From NCBI RefSeq assembly GCF_004353185.1, contig NZ_SMUS01000011.1, positions 1 to 64,000 on the forward strand: 64,000 bases of DNA. The letters run 5' to 3'. Of this stretch, positions 17,813-26,212 are shown piece after piece (position 1 is the first letter of the stretch; the number at the start of each line of letters is the position of its first letter). A program made the translations under genes and the position numbers. Below the pieces are notes generated by a model. That model was not told the DNA's origin, ran no database searches, and saw nothing but the letters and a program-made list of their open reading frames with translations. Source of the DNA: Clostridium cuniculi (lineage in GTDB: Bacteria; Bacillota; Clostridia; Clostridiales; Clostridiaceae).

Positions 17813-19507
17813 ACTCGCAAAAACATTAGCACGATTTTTCCCAGCTATTTCTTCACTTAATAAAGCCTGTTGCTTAGTGTCTAGCTCATCCCAGACTTCG
17901 CCAATATCTTTTAATATATCATATGTAGATCTTAATTGACCATCATCTGTTTCAACCTTTACACCAGTCATACTTTCAATTAAATCATTCATAGAGGCAC
18001 TTAGCTCTTCTCCGTCCTCTGCGACTCCTCTTAATCTCATTGAAATTGTTTTCAACCCATTGCTAACGGTTAATGGATCTTGCATTACTTCATTAGCTGT
18101 TATAATTAAAGCTGATGCTTGTTGTAAATCATTTCCTGCTATACTAAGATTCGCACTACCAACTTGTAAGGCATTAGCAAGCCCACCTGAATCTATAGCA
18201 AATTTATTGCCAGCCTCATTAATAGTGTCGACTATTGATGCTACTTCTGAAGTCTCCATTTGGAATCCTTTTAGTACTGAAACTATTGCACTTGATGCAT
18301 CTGTAGCACTCATATCTGCAACATTTGACAATATAAGTGCGTATTTTGAAAGACTATTTGAAGCTTCGTCAAATGAATATCCCAATTGTGAAAATCGGGT
18401 TGTAGCATCAATTGCGCCTGAAGTAGTAGTCCCCAATGCTATGGCCGTTTGGTTTGCCACCTTCATGAATTTTTCGTACTCACTAGAAGTCAAATCGGTC
18501 ACACGTTTTAAATCTCTTAAAGAATCATCTAGAGATATCGTTGTATTTATAGCCTCTCTCATAGAGTTTAATGCCAAGTAAATACCGCTACCACCTAAAG
18601 CATAACTAAATATACTTTTCATAGTAGTAGCTAATCCACTAGCAGTAGTATTTACATTTCTAAATTCACTTTCTAGTGTTCTAACTGAGCTTGTAGCCTG
18701 ATTTATAGAAGAAGTAATCTTCTTCCCATCTATAATGTCTCCACCCTGCAACTGTGATAACATATTTTTCAAGTTATTTACTTCATTCTCAGCTTGTTTT
18801 ATTTCATTTATCTCGTTTGCATCTATAACATCTATTTTATTTTTTTTAATATTAGCTATTCTTTCTTGTAGTCGATTAATACTACTTTGAAGTCGCACAA
18901 TGCCAGAATCAGAACTACTTAAATTATTAATAGCATTCCTAAGTTCATTAAACTCTTTCTCAGGTGTATTCGTATTAATTGAGTTTAGCTTTGTTTGGAG
19001 ATTTGTTAATACAGAATCATCAATAAAACTATTCCCTTTGGCTACATTTAATTTCTGTTGTAATTGCGCTTTTAAATTTTCAAATTGAGATATATTTTCA
19101 GTGATTACTTGTTTTGTTACTTGCCCATTTCTAATGACTTCGCTAGTAGTTTGTGCTATTCCATCTTTATATTTATTAATTTCACTTAAACCGTTCTTGT
19201 CTGCTATTATGCTAGTACTAGATAAATTCTTGCTAGACATTCTTGTAAGTTCCGAATTTAAATCTTTGACAGCATCTTTTGTTTTATTAACTCCACTAGC
19301 AGTATTATCAAATGTATTTCCATTGACATTATTTAATGTAGATTTTAATTTATTCAACTCTTTACTTATTTCCGAAACTACGCTTTTAAAATTTCCACTA
19401 TTCAGATTTAAATCATAACCTTTTTTTAATAATTGATTTAATTCTTTTTGGAAACCACTTTTGTCAAGCTTCGCTGATATACGTATTTGTTTAGCTATTT
19501 TAAACAC
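17813..19507 (-). CDS. Tape measure protein, exon 1
   Basis: 565 residues. N-terminal part of the tape measure protein: coiled coils (about 30-280), then the TMP core domain (about 330-560) with LGTTTSGAIDATTRFSQLGYSFDEAS and VADMSATDASSAIVSVLKGF, ending GKNRANVFAS at the intron. Reading on past the splice site would add 11 unrelated residues and a stop (KNAPYVQKCA), which supports splicing. The GTG start has AAAGGA almost touching it, so initiation may be unusual. The protein sets tail length and is ejected with the DNA. Confidence 0.88.
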
Positions 19508-19524
19508 ATCCTTTCTTTAAATAT

Positions 19525-19549
19525 AAAAAGAGTGCTTAAATAGCACTCT
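19525..19549 (-). terminator. Hairpin before the tape measure gene
   Basis: Stem AGAGTGCT / AGCACTCT (19530-19537 with 19542-19549) followed on the minus strand by TTTTTATATT. It overlaps the end of the upstream gene and may tune tape measure expression relative to the upstream genes. Confidence 0.6.
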
Positions 19550-20069
19550 AATTAACTTCCTTTAATTTATTTTCTAATTCTTCTCTCTTATTTGCATTGT
19601 TTATAAGATCTTGCCAAGATATATTCATCTTGTATTTCTTATTAAACTTATCCCATTTCTTTCTTAATTTATCTACATCTCCATTAGCATCTAGAGCGTT
19701 AATTATATCATTCATAACTTTAATATTTCTTGTAGTTTGATATATAACATCTTCAGCTACTTCATTTAATAACAACTCAATTTCTCTCATTAGCAATTGT
19801 AATTCTCTATCTCCATTATCTAATAAAGATTCTAATTCTTTGTCTATAAGTTCATCTATACTACTCCCTACATTAGTTAATTCTTTAATAGTATATCTTA
19901 TAGACTTTAATCCAAGTTCCGCAACCAATTCATCATTTTCTATCTTAGAATTTTCAGTTATTATATTCATTAATTCTTCTTTTTGATAATCAGTTGGTTC
20001 GTACAACTTAAAATCTTTACTCTCATGTCTAATTTCTTTTTTTTGATGTTTTTTTAATAATTCACTCAT
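19548..20069 (-). CDS. Putative tail assembly chaperone
   Basis: 173 residues, helical and acidic, with a C-terminal helix SWQDLINNANKREELENKLKEV. It sits immediately upstream of the tape measure gene, where siphophages keep the chaperones that load the tape measure. I saw no obvious slippery heptamer and second ORF, so a frameshifted form is not supported. ATG with AGGAGAGG. Function from position only. Confidence 0.5.
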   Translation of the reverse strand: MSELLKKHQKKEIRHESKDFKLYEPTDYQKEELMNIITENSKIENDELVAELGLKSIRYTIKELTNVGSSIDELIDKELESLLDNGDRELQLLMREIELLLNEVAEDVIYQTTRNIKVMNDIINALDANGDVDKLRKKWDKFNKKYKMNISWQDLINNANKREELENKLKEVN

Positions 20070-20096
20070 TATACCTCTCCTTTTATTTGTTAATTT

Positions 20097-20528
20097 TTAT
20101 AACCAATCTTTTAAATCTTTATATATTGCATTTTCTACTTCACTACTAGAATCTATTTCTTCCTGAGTCCATTCATACACTGGTCTTTTTCCTGGTTTTC
20201 TACTCCAGTTATATTTTGCCTCCTCAATATATGTATCAAGCCTATCTCCTCTATTATCACCATTTGCCAATGTTTCATTAGTCATTATATATTCAAAGGA
20301 ATCACCTGTTTCATCTACTCTACTTTCCCAATTATCTTCATCTAAAAAACCACCTTTATCATATCTAGGTATGTATGAAGTTCTATCATATGAATTATAC
20401 ATTTTTTTAACGTTGCCCTTGTATATTTTCTTTACTTTTCTATCCACACTTGTAAGCAACGAATTAGTTATTACTTCTTCTAAATCTCCAAATAATTCTG
20501 TATCATCATCGTATATTCTTTTCGCCAT
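20097..20528 (-). CDS. Putative tail or neck completion protein
   Basis: 143 residues, ATG with AGGAGG. Mixed alpha/beta, rich in charged and aromatic residues (YIPRYDKGGFLDEDNWESRV, SFEYIMTNET, RLDTYIEEAKYNW). It is first gene after the cargo island and starts the tail segment. The pattern resembles small tail-completion (gp10-like) proteins of Firmicutes phages, but I cannot name the family. Confidence 0.5.
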   Translation of the reverse strand: MAKRIYDDDTELFGDLEEVITNSLLTSVDRKVKKIYKGNVKKMYNSYDRTSYIPRYDKGGFLDEDNWESRVDETGDSFEYIMTNETLANGDNRGDRLDTYIEEAKYNWSRKPGKRPVYEWTQEEIDSSSEVENAIYKDLKDWL

Positions 20529-20551
20529 ATTCCCTCCTAATTTTGAGCATA

Positions 20552-20584
20552 ATAAAAGAACCTAGCTTGTCTAACTAAGTTCTT
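20552..20584 (-). terminator. Terminator of the GNAT toxin operon
   Basis: 10-bp stem (20556-20565 with 20575-20584, one wobble) followed on the minus strand by TTTTATTATG, directly after the stop of the GNAT gene. It separates the cargo island from the tail genes. Confidence 0.75.
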
Positions 20585-20585
20585 A

Positions 20586-21110
20586 TCAAAACTTTAAAAA
20601 CATTGGAGTACACCCTTTTAAAAATTCATCTTTATTCCTTGCCATATATTCAGTAAATTCACTAAATCCATTATTATCATATAATTTTACAGCATGAGGG
20701 ACTGAATATAAAACGATATATTTTGCTCCTATATGTTTTCTCCTTATACTATCTATATCTTCTATCGCCTTCCATAAAACTATCTCGCTATATTTATGAT
20801 CATTAAAGTATTCATCTGGATATAACTTACCTCTAAACTTGTTATTTATAGCGAACATTTTTAGCTCTATTGCAGATAAATATTCCATTTCACCTCCAGC
20901 TATATCTATTATTGCCGAACATGATATCGTATAATAACCTATTATATTTCCATTACTACCAATAACAACCTTAGTAGTTGCTATACCATTGTCAGTTTCT
21001 TTAATAGCTTTATTCTGAATGTATTTATCTAAATAAGGAAGTCCACATTCAAAATTCATTACTTCGTGTGAACTATTTATATGTTCTATTTTTTCTATTA
21101 GTTCATTCAT
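20586..21110 (-). CDS. GNAT-family acetyltransferase toxin (TacT-like)
   Basis: 174 residues. GNAT fold features: substrate loop GLPYLDKYIQNKA, strands VVIGSNGNIIGYYTISCSAI, and the late IVLYSVPHAVKLYDNNGFSEF (the Y...GF motif near the end of GNAT domains). GLPYLDKYI followed by IGYYTIS is typical of toxin acetyltransferases that modify aminoacyl-tRNA. The usual acetyl-CoA loop R/Q-x-x-G-x-G/A is weak here (NNKFRGKLYPDEYF), so the acetyl-CoA site is diverged. It follows the 45-aa antitoxin by 9 nt. Toxin function is inferred from architecture. Confidence 0.7.
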   Translation of the reverse strand: MNELIEKIEHINSSHEVMNFECGLPYLDKYIQNKAIKETDNGIATTKVVIGSNGNIIGYYTISCSAIIDIAGGEMEYLSAIELKMFAINNKFRGKLYPDEYFNDHKYSEIVLWKAIEDIDSIRRKHIGAKYIVLYSVPHAVKLYDNNGFSEFTEYMARNKDEFLKGCTPMFLKF

Positions 21111-21119
21111 TACATCCCA

Positions 21120-21257
21120 CTACTTTTTAATATTTATCATCTTTGCTTTTCTTAAAATCTCATCTAACTTACTACTTCTTTTCTCATTTTTAAATTTCTC
21201 TGATTTATCCTCTGCTATTATAAACGCTCTATTAATTGGCTTTGCTAATACTGCCAT
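21120..21257 (-). CDS. Small antitoxin of the GNAT toxin pair
   Basis: 45 residues from the ATG at 21257 (MAVLAKPINRAFII), preceded by GAGGGGG; the longer frame to 21323 has no such site. The Lys/Arg-rich helical C-terminus (SEKFKNEKRSSKLDEILRKAKMINIKK) would wrap the toxin. Short N-terminal strand AKPINRAFIIAEDK may be the operator-binding or toxin-binding part. It lies 9 nt before the GNAT gene, the classic antitoxin-first order. Confidence 0.6.
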   Translation of the reverse strand: MAVLAKPINRAFIIAEDKSEKFKNEKRSSKLDEILRKAKMINIKK

Positions 21258-21465
21258 TGTAATCCCCCTCCTCTTAATTATAATTTTAGTATTACCTTTT
21301 CTATCATACCTTCTTATAATCATGTGAACACCTCTTAACTATATTTTACCATATATTTACACTTTTATAATTAAGATATGTTCTTCTTTTAACTATATTT
21401 TACCACAATTTTCATCTATTTTCTCGCTTTGTCGAACGATTTTTTAAGTTTATAGAGATTTTGTA

Positions 21466-21492
21466 TGATAAAAGAGTGGCATATACCACTCT
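21466..21492 (-). terminator. Terminator after the 164-aa gene
   Basis: 7-bp stem AGAGTGG / CCACTCT (21473-21479 with 21486-21492), then TTTTATC on the minus strand. Confidence 0.65.
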
Positions 21493-21985
21493 AAGTATTG
21501 TTCTTATATTCTTCTATAATTGGATTTAGTTCTTTTGCAACAGTTAGAGCATCGTGAAGAGTATCAATAATTATAGAAAATTCTATACCACACTCTTTAG
21601 CATTAATGACCAATTTTCTACTTACTACTTCCTCAGTCTTTGACTTTGTTGCTAGTGCGAATACCCCTATCAACATCATTTGACCAAGCTTGGACTTTTC
21701 TTCTATTTGTGTATCTGTTAATACTTCTAAATTAACAATATCCTTAAATAGTAGATCTCTATTTTTAAATTGACATCTAAATCTAAGTCTATCGGAAAAT
21801 AACATAACAGATTCTACTTCGCCACATTCTTTTTCTATTCCCCACACTTTATTTTCAATAATTGACTTTTTATAATCTAAACCTTCTTGTTCTTTATAGT
21901 GTCTAGCTATTCCTTTGTTAGATTCTGCAATAACTTCCTCTGTGCTCATTGTAAAACCTCTAAAGAAATCCTTTAAAAATCCCAT
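21491..21985 (-). CDS. Hypothetical protein, possible PH-like domain
   Basis: 164 residues, ATG with AGGTGAT. After a helical N-terminus, residues about 50-150 have alternating strands (GEVESVMLFSDRLRFRCQFKNRDLLFKDIVNLEVLTD) and a final helix with HDALTVAKELNPIIEEYK. This is the order of strands and capping helix seen in bacterial pleckstrin-homology-like domains. It is a single gene between terminators in the cargo island. No function assigned. Confidence 0.55.
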   Translation of the reverse strand: MGFLKDFFRGFTMSTEEVIAESNKGIARHYKEQEGLDYKKSIIENKVWGIEKECGEVESVMLFSDRLRFRCQFKNRDLLFKDIVNLEVLTDTQIEEKSKLGQMMLIGVFALATKSKTEEVVSRKLVINAKECGIEFSIIIDTLHDALTVAKELNPIIEEYKNNT

Positions 21986-22039
21986 AATACAATCACCTCA
22001 AAATTTAACTATGAGGATATTATACTATATTTAGTAAGT

Positions 22040-23524
22040 TTATTCATTATTTTCTACATATTTAAATGTAAAACCTTTATACTGCGGCTTTTTACCATTG
22101 CAAACCAAAGATATGTTTCCGCATTGTAACCTCACTCCAAAAACATCTTCGCTAACATTAGATAATTCTGAAAGTGATCTAAATATTCCCAAAGAATCAC
22201 CATCTTTAAACACTTCTACTGTTTTTATACGAGTTATTTTGTTTGTATTAGCGTTTTGAATTCTGATTCTTTCAGCTTCTTCTTCGGGATTATAGTTTAT
22301 CCAACCTAACTTGGTACCTTTTGAAAGGTATTTTCTTATTGTGTTTTTATTTGTGTTAAACTCTTTTGCTAAAGTTCCTGTAGTTTCCCAATTTTCTTTG
22401 TTGTTCCAGTAATTGCAGACATCTTTGATTTTGTTGTTGTTTAATGCAAATTCTTCACAAAAATAGGTGTCTACTGATTCTAAATTAAATATTTCATTTA
22501 ATTCGGAAGAACGTATATGTTTTTCAATTTCTACATTTAGGCTATCATAAAATATTCTAATAACTTTATATCCGTTTTCTCTTGCTAATCTATCCTTTTC
22601 AGAATCAATGAATTCAGATTCTTCTTTACTCTGACCACTCATATTATTGTCCATTCTATGAAAATCACCATCTACCTCTATAATCAATTTATCATCTTCT
22701 ATCACAAAATCATATTTAACCTTGTAAAACCTTTCTCTATATTTATTGTAAAATTTACACCATTCAAAACTAACTTCTTCTTCAAAGTCAACCCCTAACT
22801 GCCTTAATAAAGAATAAACATATTTATGTCCATAGCTATATCCATCACCACAAGTACAACCAATCGATTTATTGTTGTAGATATCAGAAACTATATTAGT
22901 TTTTTCTCTTCCACAATCTGGGCAAGTAGTCTTTATTCTTTCTTTTTCACCAACTGTATGATTTTTAGCATCTTCTTCAGATATCCACTTCATCATCCAA
23001 GGTGCTTTTGCGTAGATAGAATTTATTTCTGGCACAACAGTTTTCCCGTTACAACAAGAGCAACCATTGTCTTGAACTATTAATGCGCTCTCCCTTATCC
23101 ACCCCTCAGTCCAACCACACTTATTACAAGTATATTTATACCATTTTTCCCTTGTCGTATACACCCTTCCTTTTTTATCAGGTTTTTGTTCTTTAAATCT
23201 ATACTCTCTGTCGGTAATGATTAAATCCCTCTTTTTATCTTTTAAAGTTTCACCTATGTCTATTTTAAATTCTCCGTTTCTTTTTTGTATCAAGCTACAA
23301 ATTCTACATTTTTTTATATCCTCACTATATAGTTTTCTTATATTTCCATTATACTCTGCTGTCAAAATACATTTTTCTTTTTTATAATCTATTAATTTAA
23401 ATTTATCATGAATATCATCGTATATAAATGGTATTTCACACCCAACGGAATCACTCCACTTAATTTTCCCTTTATTTGTTCCACTTCCCCATCTAGGTAA
23501 ATCATCTAAAAATACTTTTCTCAT
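22040..23524 (-). CDS. EDxHD/Vsr-like nuclease with zinc ribbons (free-standing homing type)
   Basis: 494 residues from the ATG after GAGGAGAG. Residues about 30-225 hold several Cys pairs (CRIC, CNKCGW...CSCC, CPDCGRE...CTCG), which are treble-clef or ribbon zinc fingers as in DUF4379-type proteins. Residues about 225-330 form a Vsr-like fold with E (FEEEVSF), D in YDFVI and IIEVDGDFHR, the E-D-x-H-D residues of phage homing nucleases. A helix-turn-helix (about 370-400, TLAKEFNTNKNTIRKYL) and a NUMOD-like C-terminus (VEVFKDGDSLGIFRSLSELSNV) follow. It may have spread the group I intron or the island. Confidence 0.75.
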   Translation of the reverse strand: MRKVFLDDLPRWGSGTNKGKIKWSDSVGCEIPFIYDDIHDKFKLIDYKKEKCILTAEYNGNIRKLYSEDIKKCRICSLIQKRNGEFKIDIGETLKDKKRDLIITDREYRFKEQKPDKKGRVYTTREKWYKYTCNKCGWTEGWIRESALIVQDNGCSCCNGKTVVPEINSIYAKAPWMMKWISEEDAKNHTVGEKERIKTTCPDCGREKTNIVSDIYNNKSIGCTCGDGYSYGHKYVYSLLRQLGVDFEEEVSFEWCKFYNKYRERFYKVKYDFVIEDDKLIIEVDGDFHRMDNNMSGQSKEESEFIDSEKDRLARENGYKVIRIFYDSLNVEIEKHIRSSELNEIFNLESVDTYFCEEFALNNNKIKDVCNYWNNKENWETTGTLAKEFNTNKNTIRKYLSKGTKLGWINYNPEEEAERIRIQNANTNKITRIKTVEVFKDGDSLGIFRSLSELSNVSEDVFGVRLQCGNISLVCNGKKPQYKGFTFKYVENNE

Positions 23525-23552
23525 ATTCAATTCTCTCCTCTATTTATGTATG

Positions 23553-23846
23553 CTAAATCACATCTAAAAATATTCTTTCACCATTCTTAAACTTACACAT
23601 AACCCTATTCCCATACAGGTATGCTTCCTTAAACATCTCTTCTTTATCATATAACTCTTCCGTCAACTTATAAACCTCACGCCATTCCAGGTACTCAAAG
23701 TTTATTTCCTCAACATTTCCATTCTCAATATCATCCAACTTTGTATTCCTTATGACAACCAAATCTCTTCCCTCTAGCGTGTCCACTCCTACAGCTATAC
23801 AAAGAACATCTAAAAAATCAATTTTTACCTTATTATATTTTCTCAT
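23553..23846 (-). CDS. Hypothetical small protein
   Basis: 97 residues from the ATG following GAGGTGG. Compact alpha/beta protein (VKIDFLDVLCIAVGVDTLEGRDLVVI ... MCKFKNGERIFLDVI). It is the first gene after the minus promoter at 23915-23943, divergent from the XRE regulator and 22 nt upstream of the nuclease gene. Likely controlled by the XRE protein. No function proposed. Confidence 0.6.
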   Translation of the reverse strand: MRKYNKVKIDFLDVLCIAVGVDTLEGRDLVVIRNTKLDDIENGNVEEINFEYLEWREVYKLTEELYDKEEMFKEAYLYGNRVMCKFKNGERIFLDVI

Positions 23847-23914
23847 TTCTAACCACCTCATAAATTATTTTGTTTTGAATCTCACTCATTTAACAAGTTT
23901 TGATTCATGTAATA

Positions 23915-23943
23915 ATTGTAATCCCACTTAACGTTATTGTCAA
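23915..23943 (-). promoter_or_regulatory. Minus-strand sigma-A promoter, divergent from the XRE gene
   Basis: On the minus strand: -35 TTGACA (23938-23943), 17-nt spacer, -10 TACAAT (23915-23920). It reads into the 97-aa gene and the EDxHD nuclease. Confidence 0.75.
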
Positions 23944-23956
23944 CACTTATTTTGGA

Positions 23957-23985
23957 AAAGTTTTAATATTGACTACTAAAACTTT
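23957..23985. promoter_or_regulatory. Operator: 9-bp inverted repeat over the XRE promoter
   Basis: AAAGTTTTA (23957-23965) and TAAAACTTT (23977-23985) form a perfect inverted repeat with an 11-nt spacer that covers the -35 of the XRE promoter. It is the natural autoregulatory site for the XRE protein and lies between two divergent promoters. Confidence 0.65.
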
Positions 23986-23997
23986 AAATGGTATCAT
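23969..23997 (+). promoter_or_regulatory. Sigma-A promoter of the XRE regulator
   Basis: -35 TTGACT (23969-23974), 17-nt spacer, -10 TATCAT (23992-23997), 19 nt before the ATG. Overlapped by the inverted repeat at 23957-23985. Confidence 0.7.
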
Positions 23998-24016
23998 ATT
24001 CATGAGGTGAATATAA

Positions 24017-24340
24017 ATGATATATTGTACATTGGGTGAGTTATTAATTAAATTTAATTTGACTCAAAAAGAGCTTGCTGAAGCAACTGGTATAGGTGCA
24101 AATAGTATCGGTAGATATTGCAACAACACATGGTCAAGATTCGATAAAGATCATTTAAAGAAATTATGTGAATATTTCGATTGTGAAGCAGGAGTCTTGC
24201 TGCAGTTCTATCCAGTAGAAGAAGGAGTAGATGAATCTCTTATGCGTAACGCTATAAGATATAAATTACTACAAGAAGAATACTCTCAATTCTTACCAGA
24301 AGAATCTAAAAAGAAACTTGGTTTAAATTCAGATAAATAA
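24017..24340 (+). CDS. XRE-family transcriptional repressor
   Basis: 107 residues. The helix-turn-helix occupies about 5-60: LGELLIKFNLTQKELAEATGIGANSIGRYCNNTWSRFDKDHLKKLCEYFDC. A short C-terminal helical tail follows. ATG with GAGGTGAA. It is divergently transcribed from the 97-aa/nuclease operon, with an inverted repeat over its own promoter, so it probably represses itself and that operon. A strong terminator (24349-24376) follows. It could instead be the immunity repressor of the prophage, but its island location favours a local role. Confidence 0.85.
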   Translation: MIYCTLGELLIKFNLTQKELAEATGIGANSIGRYCNNTWSRFDKDHLKKLCEYFDCEAGVLLQFYPVEEGVDESLMRNAIRYKLLQEEYSQFLPEESKKKLGLNSDK

Positions 24341-24348
24341 TATAATAC

Positions 24349-24376
24349 AAACTCTGTTTAGGCAGAGTTTTTTTTT
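24349..24376 (+). terminator. Terminator of the XRE gene
   Basis: AACTCTG / CAGAGTT stem with TTTAGG loop followed by TTTTTTT on the plus strand. Confidence 0.85.
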
Positions 24377-24383
24377 GCATAAT

Positions 24384-24412
24384 AAAAAGAGTGAGATATT
24401 TTCCCACTCTTT
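24384..24412 (-). terminator. Minus-strand terminator after the Panacea operon (distal)
   Basis: 8-bp stem AAAGAGTG / CACTCTTT (24386-24393 with 24405-24412) with T-rich tail on the minus strand. Second of two tandem terminators. Confidence 0.65.
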
Positions 24413-24433
24413 ACTTAATATTTAATCACAACG

Positions 24434-24467
24434 CAAAAAGACTGTACACCTTTCGAGCATACAGTCC
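24434..24467 (-). terminator. Minus-strand terminator after the Panacea operon (proximal)
   Basis: 7-bp stem GACTGTA / TACAGTC (24440-24446 with 24460-24466), then CTTTTTG on the minus strand. Confidence 0.75.
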
Positions 24468-24524
24468 AAAACACTGGCGTATTTATTCAATAGTCTTTCT
24501 TAATTATTATAATAATAGATAATT

Positions 24525-24977
24525 TTACATTTTATAAATTTCATGATTTCTATCTAGCCATACTAAATAAAATGCCGACTTAACCCTAAATCCATGAACT
24601 CTAGCCTTTTGACTCACTCTCAGTTCAAAAAATGTAATATCTTCACTTATCTTTTCTAATATTTTAGGATTAGGCAAAACTTCTTTATTTGTATGCACCG
24701 TATAACCTAACCCAGTTTTATTAGATTTGCCACCACTTTTATATATCTGGCTCCAAGTCATTTGATTAATTGTAGCTATAAAATTGCTAAAATCTCTTAA
24801 TTCATTCTCCGTCCATTCTGAGAAACATTCATATGAACGATCAAAATGTTTCAAAACAACAAACGCCTTATCTTCGTTTTTATGAACCCCTAAAAATTTA
24901 GCTTCTACCTCACTTAAAGAATAGTAATTTTCCTCATCCCTCTTTATAATAGTGTTAGCTCTTATTTTCTTAGCCAT
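24525..24977 (-). CDS. Putative toxin partner of a Panacea antitoxin
   Basis: 150 residues. N-terminal Lys-rich strand, then a helix (SYECFSEWTENELRDFSNFIATINQMTWSQIYKSG) and a C-terminal strand set ITFFELRVSQKARVHGFRVKSAFYLVWLDRNHEIYKM, which has the look of a small RNA-cleaving or RelE-like end (basic residues and a final HEIY). Its first 8 nt overlap the end of the Panacea gene. The toxin assignment rests on this partner; the catalytic mechanism is unknown. Confidence 0.55.
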   Translation of the reverse strand: MAKKIRANTIIKRDEENYYSLSEVEAKFLGVHKNEDKAFVVLKHFDRSYECFSEWTENELRDFSNFIATINQMTWSQIYKSGGKSNKTGLGYTVHTNKEVLPNPKILEKISEDITFFELRVSQKARVHGFRVKSAFYLVWLDRNHEIYKM

Positions 24978-25440
24978 TACTCTCGTACATTTCTCTATAG
25001 AAGTTTAACATCATATTTCTGTCTATTTCCTTAGTACATCTAGCTTCTAAAGGTAAATCTCCTCTTGTAATCTTCCAAGGATCTTCTTGGTGAGTTAACT
25101 CTTCTAAATATTTTGCTTCATATTTGCCATATACTCTTAAAACTTCTTTTAAAATTTCTTCTGTTTCAATATCTAATTCAATATTATCGTCAGGACTAGG
25201 AATACTATCATATCCCATTTCACTGTATTTATTATAAACTTCTCTAACTACTGGGCCGTGAGTCCAAGCTTCAATCTTCTCTTCAAATAATATAGGTTCA
25301 TTTTCATTTTCTGTTAGCACCATATACCATGCTTGCGCATAATATAATAGTTTCTGTAATTTTAAATGAGTCATAGAATCTCCTGATTCTCTATCTATAT
25401 TTGTTAAAAACCAGTTTGCTATAGTTTCTGCTGAATACAT
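24970..25440 (-). CDS. Panacea-domain antitoxin (DUF4065/SocA-like)
   Basis: 156 residues covering one whole Panacea domain: MYSAETIANWFL, LKLQKLLYYAQAWYMVL, EEKIEAWTHGPVVREVYNKY, and the late LTHQEDPWKITRG. These are the signature blocks of the promiscuous antitoxin domain also called GepA/SocA-like. In such systems it neutralises very different toxins encoded next to it. Here the next gene overlaps by 8 nt, so the pair is co-translated. ATG with GGAGGTGG. Confidence 0.88.
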   Translation of the reverse strand: MYSAETIANWFLTNIDRESGDSMTHLKLQKLLYYAQAWYMVLTENENEPILFEEKIEAWTHGPVVREVYNKYSEMGYDSIPSPDDNIELDIETEEILKEVLRVYGKYEAKYLEELTHQEDPWKITRGDLPLEARCTKEIDRNMMLNFYREMYESNG

Positions 25441-25563
25441 ATTTCCACCTCCATAACATATAATATAATATTATAGCATATTAATTTTTATATAGCACCA
25501 TTAGAATTTATATATGAAATCACTATTCCTTTAAGGTGGTGAAATGTTAACTTAACAAATTTC

Positions 25564-26208
25564 TTAACACTTTTTAATCCTATTGTTTAAATAATATAAA
25601 ATTACCCCAGAATATTCTCTTAATTTTCCATCCGAATCAAAAGTTGAAAACTTCTTTATCATTCTGTTTAAAAGTTCTTTTTTCCATATACCGTTTCTTT
25701 GTTGAGCATAAAGATGTCTCTTTATATCACTTAATACTCTTGCTCTATTAACTTTCAACAAAGAATCATTACAATTTAGATTTAAAGTTTCGTTCAAGTC
25801 TTTGTTAATATCTGCATTATCCGAGTAAATTGTTCCATCGTCCATATACTTTATTAAATCTATGGATGCTTTTACCATCGGATTTACCACTAATTCTGCA
25901 TTGCCCCTATGTGAATCACATGTTAAATTTTCATACTTCTGTTTCGCTCCTGAATTTCCTAGACATACACCAAGCATGTTATTATAATTTAATGCCTCTT
26001 TATTATCACTATTAGATTGTGGTATATAATGTTCTATTTTCATTTTATCTTCTGAAATTCTTCGCATACAATATGCACATAAATACCCTTGCTCTTTTAA
26101 CAACGCTTTTCTAACATCACCTTTATCATAACCATTATAATAGGCATTACTCTGTTTCTTATACATTGTTAAAGAATTAGGTTCTTTACCTTTTTTTATT
26201 AATAACAT
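25564..26208 (-). CDS. ptuB: HNH nuclease, PtuB-like (Septu defence)
   Basis: 214 residues from the ATG at 26208, which has GGAGG within the end of the upstream gene. The HNH fold shows as CAYCMRR (44-50), KIEHYIPQ (57-64, His60) and LNYNNMLGVC, followed by TCDSHRG. This is the PtuB pattern (CxYC ... IEH..PQ). It starts 4 nt after the ATPase stop. In Septu, the ATPase senses infection and the HNH subunit cuts nucleic acid. The C-terminal half is helical. Confidence 0.8.
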   Translation of the reverse strand: MLLIKKGKEPNSLTMYKKQSNAYYNGYDKGDVRKALLKEQGYLCAYCMRRISEDKMKIEHYIPQSNSDNKEALNYNNMLGVCLGNSGAKQKYENLTCDSHRGNAELVVNPMVKASIDLIKYMDDGTIYSDNADINKDLNETLNLNCNDSLLKVNRARVLSDIKRHLYAQQRNGIWKKELLNRMIKKFSTFDSDGKLREYSGVILYYLNNRIKKC

Positions 26209-26212
26209 ACTT

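Noticed and set aside
18060..18581. 173-aa plus-strand ORF inside the tape measure gene
   Set aside because: Antisense shadow of a strong minus-strand coding region; no start site.
19548..20528. Programmed -1 frameshift between two tail chaperone genes
   Set aside because: The two genes are separated by a clear stop and 27 nt with a new ribosome binding site; no slippery heptamer seen at the overlap.
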